6,842 nucleotides of DNA from contig BBFD01000217.1 in the NCBI GenBank assembly GCA_001313065.1, positions 1 through 6,842 on the forward strand. Direction: 5' to 3'. Position 1 is the first letter of the stretch, and each line of letters begins with the position of its first letter. The notes below the pieces were generated by a model, which saw only the letters and a program-made list of their open reading frames with translations, was not told where the DNA came from and searched no databases. The translations under genes were made by a program, and so were the position numbers. The DNA is from Silvimonas sp. JCM 19000 (GTDB lineage Bacteria > Pseudomonadota > Gammaproteobacteria > Burkholderiales > Chitinibacteraceae). Shown one piece after another: positions 1 through 6,783 of this stretch.

Positions 1-1
1 C

Positions 2-624
2 CGCAATCCGGCGCAGCCGGTGTTGTTGCAACTGCTCAGCCTGATTGTTTCTGACGCGGATACCGAAGAACTCGAAGCAGTATTTGCCCGCTCGCCGCAA
101 CTGGTGTTGCGCTTGCTGCGGCTGGTCAACTCGGTCGCCGTGTCGGGCACGCGCAAAGCGCAAAGCTGCATCAAGCCATCGCCGTGCTTGGCCGCCGCCA
201 GTTGCGCCGTTGGTTGCAGCTGTTGTTATACGCGGAGCAATACGTGCCCGATGGTGGCGTGCCGCCCTTGCTATTGCTGGTTGCCTTGCGCGCGCGGCGG
301 CTGGAAAGCTGGGCCGCTGCGGGCTGGATCGGCAGCGTATCGGCCGACGCCGCTTTCCTCGCAGGCATGTTGTCGTGTCTTGATGTGCTGTTTGGCGAAC
401 CGTTGCCCGCACTGCTTAACGATCTGCCGCTCGATCCGGTTTTGCTGCGCGCTTTGCTGGATGGCGAAGGCGAGCTCGGCCTCGCCCTGCAGCGGGTGGC
501 GCAGCTGGAAGCTGCCGATCTCAGCGTGCTGGCCCACTGGCCCGCAGCGCACACGCTGGAGTGGCGCCACACCGAAGTCGCTACCCTGGCGTGGGTTTAT
601 CAACTGGCGCGGAGCATGGCATGA
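2..624 (+). CDS. HDOD-domain signalling protein, 5'-truncated, one frameshift (probably EAL+HDOD type)
   Basis: Only the C-terminal part is in the window; the gene enters from the left edge with no start codon. The visible protein opens with an HDOD-like stretch (SDADTEELEAVFARSP, then LVLRLLRLVNSVAVSG) and continues with VLGRRQLRRWLQLLLYA, the typical second half of HDOD. A C-terminal helical region of about 130 residues follows. This pattern is that of the EAL+HDOD (YuxH-like) proteins, which act as cyclic-di-GMP-linked or scaffold-type signalling proteins without a proven HDOD enzyme activity. The EAL half would lie upstream and is not seen, so that part is inferred. Frame 2 runs to about position 163 and frame 1 continues from there. 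One missing base near 164-167, next to a GCGCAAA direct repeat, explains it and gives RKAQSLHQAIAVLGRR. The stop TGA at 622-624 overlaps the next ATG. Confidence 0.87.
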
Positions 625-2682
625 CGCCCATCCCGATCTCGCCCCAACCGCTGTTTGCCTCACTCGACGCCTCGGTCATCACGCTTGATCTCGACGGTTA
701 TGTGCTGGCATGGAGCCGGGGCGCGGCGCGACTGTTTGGTTATGACGCCGACGACATCATCGGCAAACACATTCTGGTGCTCTACGCCGACGAAGACGAT
801 CACGACGCCGAGTTGTTCAACACGGTGTTGACGCAAGGCAGCGGCGAGATGGAAGTCAAACGCCGTCGCAAAAAATGGCGAGACCTTCTGGGCCAGCATG
901 CATCTGTCTCTGGTCCGCGACGACGCGGGCGCACCGCTACACCTGATGGGGTATGTGCGCGACATCACCGACCGCCTTGAAGCCGAAGAAAAAAACCGCT
1001 TGTTTGGCCTGGTGTTTGAACAAGCCAGCGATGCCGTGGTGATCGTCGATCTGCAGCATCGCATTGTGCGGGTTAACCACGCCTTCCAACGCATCACCGG
1101 TATTCCGGTCGCCATCGCGCGCGGCCAGCAACCCACCTTTTTTTGCCGCGCTGGCTTCAGATACCCGCGTGTATTCCTTGATGCAGGCGTCCCTGGTGGC
1201 CACCGGCCATTGGGAAGGCGAGCTCTGGGATACGCGGCTGGATGGCAGCAGTTATCCGCTGGCGCTGGCTTTGTCGAGCGTGCGCAATCAGGTGGGCGAA
1301 ATCACGCATTACCTGGCCATCTTCTCTGATCTGACCGAACGCAAAGCTGCTGAAAAAAACAGATCCACCAACTGGCCTATTACGACGCGCTCACCACCTT
1401 GCCCAATCGGGCGATGTTGTTTTCGCTGATCGAACAAGCGCTGGCCGAAGCGCGTCGCAACAGACAACACGGCGCGCTGCTGTGTTTTAACTTGTCCGGT
1501 TTCAAGGACATCAACGATTCGTTTGGCCATGCCATTGCCGACCGTTTGCTGGTTGATCTGTCGGCCCGCATCCGCGAATGTCTGCGCGAAGAAGACGTGG
1601 TGTCGCGCTTTGGCGCGGACGAGTTCTATATTGCGCTGTTCGATATTGAACAACGCGAAGACGCGGGCGTGGTGGCGCGCCGCGTGTTGCATGCGCTGGC
1701 CGAACCGTTTGAGCTGGCGCTGGATGGGCAAACGCAATCGGTGATGTTGTCGGCGCATATCGCATTTCGGTGTATCCGGATGACGCGCAAGAGACCGAAC
1801 GCCTGATCAACGAAGCCGCTGTCGCCATGTATCGCGCGCGCCAGGGCAACCACGACGTGCTGTTTTATTCGTCCGAGATGAACCGCCGTTCCCTCGAACG
1901 CATCAAGCTGGAAACCGATTTGCGCTTTGCGCTGGATCGGCGCGAATTTGAACTGCATTACCAGCCGCAGTACGACGTGCGCACGCAACGCATCGTCGGC
2001 GCCGAGGCGCTGATCCGCTGGCGTCATCGCGACAAAGGTTTGATTTCGCCCGGCCTGTTTATCCCGTTTGCGGAAGAAACCGGCTGATCGTGCAGATTGG
2101 CGACTGGGTGCTGCAGCAGGGTTTGCGCCAACTGGCCACGTGGCGCGCACAAGGCCTGCATTTGCCGCGCCTGGCCATCAATGTGTCCGGCCTGCAATTG
2201 CGCAGCGGCTTTGCCGATAGCCTGATGGCGCATCTGCGCAATGGCAGGTGCCGCCGCAGCAACTTGAGCTGGAAATGACCGAAACCATTCTGATGCGCGA
2301 TAACGAACGCATGACGCAGATGCTGGGCACGTTAAGCGAATCGGGCCTGCGCTTTGCGCTGGATGATTTCGGCACCGGTTATTCCAATCTGTCGTATCTG
2401 CAGCATTTCCAGATCGACTTGCTCAAGATCGACCGTACCTTTGTACAAGGCTTGCCGGACAACAGCCGCGATGTGGCGCTGGTCCGTTCCATGGTGCAGA
2501 TTGCGCAGAACCTGGGGCTGGGCGTGATTGCCGAAGGCGTCGAAACCGCAGCGCAAGCCGAGTTTCTGAGCGACTTGGGCTGCAATCTGATCCAGGGCTA
2601 CTACTACCATCCCGCCCTGCCGGCCGAACAACTGACCGAACTGCTGATTGCCCAGCAAGGCGGCGACGGCGCAGCGGATTAA
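621..2682 (+). CDS. PAS-PAS-GGDEF-EAL cyclic-di-GMP phosphodiesterase, six frameshifts
   Basis: Predicted cytoplasmic sensor enzyme that hydrolyses cyclic-di-GMP. ATG 621 is supported by GGAG at 611-614 with a 6-nt gap. Approximate domains after frame correction: PAS1 residues 9-118, PAS2 130-240, GGDEF 250-410, EAL 430-680; total about 687 residues. EAL residues look complete: EALIRW (EAL at 2004-2012), INVSG, LEMTET, DDFGTGYS, LLKIDR, VIAEGVET. The GGDEF domain is degenerate: GADEF at 1612-1626, and N and S (1489-1491, 1495-1497) where DxD is usual. IND and the later Asp remain, as does an RxxD I-site (REED, 1585-1596) five residues before GADEF. Diguanylate cyclase activity is therefore doubtful. 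Frameshifts: extra A in the run 870-875; extra T in 1138-1144; A run 1353-1359 one short or two long; one base missing near 1762, 2084 and 2242. No transmembrane segment was seen. It is probably co-expressed with the HDOD gene. Confidence 0.94.
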
Positions 2683-3449
2683 GCAGCCGGCGCGTCGATT
2701 TCGCCTGCGGCGGTGCGTGCGTGGGTCAGAATCTGCCGCACCAGCTCGGCCGAGGTTTCGACGATCGAATACTCGTCCTGGCCGGGGCCACCCATCTTGA
2801 CCCGCTCGTTGCGATAACGCATGCCGCTGGCAAACGGCGCCCGCCCCGAGGTGTGGTATTCGGTGCAGCCGGTGCGCGTGACCAGCTCGGCAATATTGTT
2901 AACGCGCACGCCCGCGCCGGGCATCACTACCAATCGCTCGCCGGCCGCCGCGCGCAGTTGTGCGATCAGATCAGCGCCTTCCAGGGCATTGGCTTCCTGC
3001 CCCGAGGTCAGCAGGCGGTTGCAGCCGGTGGCGATGATGTCTTCCAGCGCCTTGAGCGGATCACGTGCCACATCAAAGGCGCGGTGGAACGTTACCTGCA
3101 TCGGCGCGGCCAGTTCCACCAGGCGTTGGGTGCGCGCCACGTCGATTTCGCCATCGGCGGTCAGCAAGCCTATCACCACGCCATCCACGCCGATTTTTTT
3201 GCAGGCCAGGATATCGCGCTGCATCACTTCAAACTCGACGTCGGAGTACAGAAAGTCGCCACCCCGGGGCCGGATGATGACGTTGAGCAATATCCACAAT
3301 TTGTCGCGCGCGCTGGCGATGGCGCCATAAGACGGCGTGGTGCCGCCCTCGAGCAGGTTGTCGCAAAACTCGACGCGGCCCGCGCCGCCGTCTTGCGCCG
3401 CCAGGCACGAGGTGACCGAACCGGCGCAGATTTCCAGCAGGATAGACAT
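2679..3449 (-). CDS. cutC: CutC family protein
   Basis: Intact 256-residue protein of the CutC family, a TIM-barrel cytoplasmic protein; E. coli CutC is about 248 residues. Recognisable family blocks in order: N-terminal LLEICAGSV, VEFCDNLLEGGTTPSYGAI (about 26-44), NVIIRPRGGDFLYSDVE, GVDGVVIGLL, VTFHRAFDVARDP, TSGQEANALEG, VMPGAGVRVNNI and EYHTSGRAPF. ATG at 3449-3447 is preceded by a GAAGGAAG Shine-Dalgarno stretch on the minus strand. CutC was named for a copper-sensitivity phenotype in E. coli, but a direct copper role is disputed and the biochemical activity is unsettled. The gene is divergent from the DUF2795 gene and convergent with the EAL gene, whose stop codon it overlaps in TTAA. 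It contains no frameshift, unlike its neighbours. No link to cyclic-di-GMP or the bd oxidase can be read from the sequence. Confidence 0.96.
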   Translation of the reverse strand: MSILLEICAGSVTSCLAAQDGGAGRVEFCDNLLEGGTTPSYGAIASARDKLWILLNVIIRPRGGDFLYSDVEFEVMQRDILACKKIGVDGVVIGLLTADGEIDVARTQRLVELAAPMQVTFHRAFDVARDPLKALEDIIATGCNRLLTSGQEANALEGADLIAQLRAAAGERLVVMPGAGVRVNNIAELVTRTGCTEYHTSGRAPFASGMRYRNERVKMGGPGQDEYSIVETSAELVRQILTHARTAAGEIDAPAA

Positions 3450-3591
3450 GGTGGCTTCCTTCGATTTGATCGCAGCAGGATACTCGCGTCCGGCTAGCGT
3501 CTGACAGGGATTTCAGCAAGGGCAGGTCAGGCAGGGCGGGGTGGTGGGCGTACGGTGGGAGTGTCTTTCATGTCGTACTAGGAGCCCCACC
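3450..3591. promoter_or_regulatory. Divergent intergenic region between cutC and the DUF2795 gene
   Basis: This 142-bp gap must carry the start signals for both the leftward cutC and the rightward DUF2795 gene, since they point away from each other. I searched for sigma-70-like pairs and found nothing convincing; on the minus strand a TATCCT sits a plausible distance before cutC but has no good -35 partner. The middle part is G-rich on the plus strand (around 3515-3560). The assignment rests on gene orientation only. Confidence 0.4.
3580..3584 (+). promoter_or_regulatory. Ribosome binding site of the DUF2795 gene
   Basis: AGGAG lies seven bases before ATG 3592. It decides the start: the frame stays open upstream to a GTG at 3541, but that codon has no such site and the extra residues do not resemble the family. 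Confidence 0.8.
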
Positions 3592-3825
3592 ATGTCCATG
3601 CAGAAACCCCCGCGCAGCGAGCCCGCCAACGAACGCAAACCCAATCCCATCCAGGCGCAACGCTTTCTGGGCGGCGTCGACTACCCCGCCAGCCGCGCCG
3701 AGATTATCGAACAGGCGCGCAAACACAAAGCGGATGAGCAGACGCTGGATATGCTGGAACATCTGCCCGACCAGCAATACGAAAGCCCCGCCGCCGTGAG
3801 CAAACAGATTGGGCAACAGCATTAG
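3592..3825 (+). CDS. DUF2795 domain protein
   Basis: A 77-residue hydrophilic cytoplasmic protein. After a charged N-terminal tail of about 17 residues comes the DUF2795 pattern: NPIQAQRFLGGVDYPASRAEI (about 18-38), then a helix KHKADEQTLDMLEHLPD and the closing YESPAAVSKQIG. The family is common as small stand-alone proteins in proteobacteria and actinobacteria. Its function is unknown to me, and I infer none. The start is set by AGGAG seven bases upstream. The gene is a single unit, with cutC divergent on its left and the hairpin array starting 44 bases after its stop. The first hairpin could therefore shape the 3' end of its transcript. Confidence 0.92.
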   Translation: MSMQKPPRSEPANERKPNPIQAQRFLGGVDYPASRAEIIEQARKHKADEQTLDMLEHLPDQQYESPAAVSKQIGQQH

Positions 3826-3869
3826 CGATCTGGCCGGGTCTGGACGCCACGCCCGCCCGGCCACGTTCG

Positions 3870-3964
3870 CATAGGGTGGGTCTAGACCCACCATTCAAAG
3901 TGGATGATCAGAACGCAGCATTCTTCTCCCGGGCTTTGAATGGTGGGTCTAGACCCACCCTATG
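3870..3964. repeat. Hairpin element, unit 1 (perfect 31-bp arms)
   Basis: The left arm at 3870-3900 and the right arm at 3934-3964 are exact reverse complements over 31 bp, around a 33-bp loop (3901-3933). Each arm also carries its own 18-bp perfect palindrome GGTGGGTCTAGACCCACC (3875-3892 and 3942-3959). The element can therefore fold either as one long stem or as two short hairpins. The ends are CATAGGG and CCCTATG. The loop holds a TGATCA palindrome and a near-dyad AGAACGCAGCATTCT. Confidence 0.95.
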
Positions 3965-4010
3965 GGGCCAGCTCGGCGCTGCGGACGGTGACGCCTGCCC
4001 GGTCGCTGCG

Positions 4011-4105
4011 CATAGGGTGGGTCTAGACCCACCCTTCAAAGTGGATGACCAGAACGCAGCATTCTTCTTCAGGGCTTTGAATGGTGGGTCTTGACCCACC
4101 CTATG
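4011..4105. repeat. Hairpin element, unit 2
   Basis: Arms lie at 4011-4041 and 4075-4105, with a 33-bp loop at 4042-4074. The left arm differs from unit 1 by one base (CCTTCAAAG instead of CATTCAAAG). The right arm has TCTTGA in place of TCTAGA, which breaks its inner palindrome. The loop differs from unit 1 at about four positions. Confidence 0.94.
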
Positions 4106-4150
4106 GGGCCCGCTTGGCGCTGCGGACGGTTACATCCGCCCGTCGCTGCG

Positions 4151-4245
4151 CATACGATGGGTCTAGACCCACCATTCAAAGTGGATGATCAGAACGCTGC
4201 ATTCTTCTTCGCGGCTTTGATGGGTGGGTCTTGACCCACCCTATG
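4151..4245. repeat. Hairpin element, unit 3, overlapping the small oxidase gene
   Basis: Arms lie at 4151-4181 and 4215-4245. The left arm starts CATACGATGGG instead of CATAGGGTGGG, and the right arm carries the TCTTGA variant plus TTTGATGG instead of TTTGAATGG. Its outer stem is therefore less perfect than that of unit 1. Its last five bases (4241-4245) lie inside the DUF2474-like gene and include that gene's stop codon. Confidence 0.93.
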
Positions 4246-4357
4246 GCACCAGCAGCAGCGTGGCGCCGCGGACGATGGCCCAGACCAGTGTGGCGGCCAG
4301 CACGCCGCCCAGCCATAGCGCCACGGCCCAGAGCATGCGTCGCGTGCCGGGTCGCAT
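4241..4357 (-). CDS. DUF2474-like small membrane protein of the cytochrome bd operon
   Basis: A 38-residue protein, too short for normal ORF cut-offs, beginning MRPGTRRMLWAVALWLGGVL. It has a basic N-terminus (three Arg in the first seven residues) and one hydrophobic helix of about 22 residues. Its ATG at 4357-4355 shares a base with the cydB stop (TGATG), which suggests translational coupling. Tiny one-helix proteins directly downstream of cydB are well known: CydX in E. coli-type oxidases and DUF2474 proteins in CIO-type oxidases. The basic-Arg, WLGGVL, single-helix layout fits DUF2474 better than CydX, whose usual N-terminal WYFxWILG is absent. A role in assembly or stability of the oxidase is inferred. 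The stop TAG comes from the end of hairpin unit 3, so the original C-terminus may have been longer or different. Confidence 0.75.
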   Translation of the reverse strand: MRPGTRRMLWAVALWLGGVLAATLVWAIVRGATLLLVP

Positions 4358-5365
4358 CAGTGGTAGCCCTCGTCGCCGTGGCGTACCTTGCCGCGGAACA
4401 CCCAATAGCCCAGCCCGGTGTACAGCAAGATGATCGGAATAATGATCACCGCGCCCACCAGCGCAAACGCCATGCTGGAATGCGGCGCGGCGGCTTGTTC
4501 AAACGTCAGCGAGGGCGGCACCACATTGGGCCAGATGCTGATGATAAAGCCCGAATAGCCCAGCCCCATCAGCGCCAGCCCCAGCAAAAAACGGCAGCTT
4601 GTCATTGCCCTTGTCCACCGCGCGCCAGATACCGAACACGCACGCCAGCACCAGAATCGGCACCGGCAGAAAGTAAAACAGATTGGGCAGCGTAAACCAG
4701 CGCGCATACACGGCGGGGTCGGCCAGCGGCGTCCACAGGCTGACGATGGCGATCACCAGCAACAGGATCAGCGTTAGCGGCTTCATCAGCACAAACATGC
4801 GTTGTTGCAACTTGTGGTCGGTCTTCATCAATAGCCAGGCGCAGCCGAGCAGCGAGTACGTCATCATCAGCGCCATGCCGGTAAAGATCGAAAACGGCGA
4901 AACCCAATCAAAGCTGCCGCCCGCAAACTGGTTGTTGGTGATCGGAATACCCTGCAGATACGTGCCCAGCGCCACGCCCTGAAAGAACGTCGCCACGGCC
5001 GAGCCGCCCATAAATGCCAGATCCCACAAAGGCCGCGTGCGCGTGGCTTTAAGCCGGATTTCGAACGCCACCCCACGGAAAATCAGCCCGGTCAGCATCA
5101 AGATCAGTGGCAGGTACAGCGCAGGCAGGATGGTGGAATACGCCACCGGAAACGCCGCAAACAAGGCCGCGCCGCCCATCACCAGCCACGTTTCGTTGCC
5201 GTCCCACACCGGCGCCACGGTATTCACCATCACATCGCGGTCATGCTGGTCGGGGAAGAACGCAAACAGCAGCCCGATGCCCAGATCAAATCCATCCATC
5301 ACCGCATAAATAAACACGCCCAAGGCAATGATGCCGGCCCAGACGGTGGCCAGATTGAGCTCCAT
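4357..5365 (-). CDS. cydB: Cytochrome bd quinol oxidase subunit II (CIO type), one frameshift
   Basis: Integral membrane subunit that pairs with CydA to oxidise quinol and reduce oxygen to water. Corrected length is 335 residues, as usual for CioB/CydB. Clear family blocks are VWAGIIALGVFIYAVMDGFD at the N-terminus, then APVWDGNETWLVMGGAALFA, then LYLPLILMLTGLIFRGVAFE, with the C-terminal block IWPNVVPPSLTFEQAAAP. About eight hydrophobic segments are apparent. ATG 5365 lies three bases after the cydA stop, and its GAGGAAT ribosome site sits in the last codons of cydA. The frame breaks at an A run at 4586-4591 (plus strand); removing one A turns LPFFAGAGA into LPFLLGLALMGLGYSGF and restores the family sequence. 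Because only one base is involved, sequencing error is more likely than true inactivation. Confidence 0.95.
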
Positions 5366-5368
5366 GGC

Positions 5369-6783
5369 TTATTCCTCGATATCTTGATCGACCGCCGCAA
5401 TCGGGTTGCGACCCTGGCTGGCGACGCTGCGGTTGGTCTGTTGCGCTTCTTTGTGCGTGTCTTCCAGCTGCGGGCCGGTGCGCAACAGCTTGAGCAAGTA
5501 ATAGATGCCGGTGCCAAACACCAGCGTATACGCCACCACAAAAAAAATCAGCAGCGACACGCCCACCTGCTGCGCCGACACCGGCGACACCGCGTCGCGC
5601 GTGCGCAGCAAGCCGTACACCACCCACGGCTGGCGACCGGCTTCGGTGGTGATCCAGCCCATCAGCAAAGCGATCATGCCGGCGGGCCCCATCAGCACCA
5701 TCCAGCGCAGATACCAGCGGCTTTGATGCAGCTTGCCCATGCGCCGCAACAGCAAACCTACCGCCGCCGCCAGGATGGTAAGCACGCTCAGCCCCACCAT
5801 GATGCGGAACGACCAGAATACGATCAGCGAATTGGGTCGGTCTTGTGGCGCAAATTCTTTCAGGCCTTTGATTTCGCCATCCCAGCTGTGGGTGAGGATC
5901 AGGCTGCCCAGATGCGGAATTTGCAGCGCGTAATGCGTGGTCTCCGTCGCCATATCAGGAAAGCCGATCAGATTAAGCGCGGTGCCGCCTGTTTCGGTTT
6001 CCCACAGGCCTTCGATGGCGGCGATTTTGGCGGGCTGGTGTTCGCGCGTATTGATGCCGTGCGCGTCGCCCACCAAGGCTGGATCGGCGTGGTGACCAGC
6101 AACATGCCCAGCGCCATGCCAAACATCTTGCGGATGGCGGCGTCATCACGCCCGCGCAGCAAATGCCACGCGCCGCTGGCAGCGACGATGCAAGCGGTTT
6201 CGATAAACGCGGCCAGCGTCATATGCACCAGCCGGTACGGAAACGATGGGTTAAAGATGATTTCCAGCCAGTCGCGCGGTACCACCCGGCCCGCTTCAAT
6301 CGCGTAACCGGCGGGCGTGTGCATCCACGAGTTGGAGGCCAGAATCCAGAACGTCGAGATCAGCGTGCCGACGGCCACCGCCAGCGTCGCGCCAAAGTGG
6401 GCCTTGGGGCCCACGCGGGTCCAGCCGAACAGCATGATGCCGAGAAAGCCGGCTTCCAGAAAAAAACGCTGTCATCACTTCGTAGGCCAGCAAGGGCCCG
6501 GTGATGGCCCCGGCAAAGGTGGAGAAGCGGCTCCAGTTGGTGCCGAACTCGTAGCTCATCACCACGCCGGACACCACGCCCATGGCGAAGCGACCGCAAA
6601 CACCTTGCTCCAGAACAGATACAGGTTGCGATACAGCGGGTTCTGCGTTTTGAGCCAAAGCCCTTCCAGCACCGCCAGATAGCTGGCCAGCCCGATCGAC
6701 AGACCCGGAAAAAAAATAATGTGAAACGAAACGGTAAACGCAAACTGGATGCGGGCGAGATCCAGTGCAGACAGTGCGGTCAT
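5369..6783 (-). CDS. cydA: Cytochrome bd quinol oxidase subunit I (CIO type, short Q-loop), three frameshifts
   Basis: Heme-bearing catalytic subunit of the terminal oxidase in the inner membrane. Corrected length is 471 residues, fitting the short Q-loop (cyanide-insensitive oxidase) group rather than the longer E. coli type (522). Visible key residues: His21 in ARIQFAFTVSFHIIF (b595 ligand), the two Glu in LLAYEVMTAFFLEAGFLG (proton path), His in YRLVHMTLAAF and Met in FRIMVGL (b558 ligands), Lys and Glu in the Q-loop PAKIAAIEG, and TTEAGRQPW. Frameshifts: a missing base near 6588-6592 (restores FAMGVVSGVVMSYEF), an extra A in the run 6460-6466 (restores AFFLEAGFLGIMLFGW), and a missing base near 6079 (restores TTPIQALVGDAHG). 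ATG 6783 matches the family N-terminus, but no good Shine-Dalgarno sequence precedes it. It is the first gene of the cydA-cydB-DUF2474 operon. Confidence 0.95.

Larger units (their letters stand above)
3849..4276. repeat. Tandem array of three hairpin elements with flank-derived spacers
   Basis: Three 95-bp elements start at 3870, 4011 and 4151, giving periods of 141 and 140 bp. They are separated by spacers of 46 and 45 bp that closely resemble each other (both contain GGCGCTGCGGACGGT). The right half of each spacer resembles the left flank at 3849-3869, and the left half resembles the right flank at 4246-4276, which is the 3' end of the DUF2474-like gene. This fits tandem triplication of a block of about 140 bp. 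The array fills the 415-bp gap between two convergent transcription units, and no protein-coding gene is credible in it. I see no transposase and no obvious target-site duplication. Confidence 0.9.

Noticed and set aside
870..1359. Programmed ribosomal frameshifting at the A and T runs
   Set aside because: The breaks need shifts in different directions, occur in eleven places in four genes, and many are not at slippery runs. Read error is simpler.
2721..3497. Plus-strand open frame of 258 codons
   Set aside because: It is antisense to cutC, which is a clear full-length family member in the opposite frame.
3541..3591. Longer start (GTG 3541) for the DUF2795 gene
   Set aside because: ATG 3592 has an AGGAG at good spacing, and the extra N-terminal residues are not family-like.
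3876..4094. Open frames through the hairpin elements on both strands (72 and 63 codons)
   Set aside because: They are translations of the palindromic repeat itself (GLDPPFK/GGSRPTL repeated) and have no ribosome site.
3870..4245. CRISPR-like array (repeats with 45-46 bp spacers)
   Set aside because: The repeats are 95 bp and palindromic over 31-bp arms, there are only three, the spacers are similar to each other and to the flanks, and no cas genes are present.
5243..6307. Long plus-strand open frame of 354 codons
   Set aside because: It lies antisense to cydA and the start of cydB, is rich in Gln, His and Arg as expected of a GC-rich shadow frame, and resembles no family.
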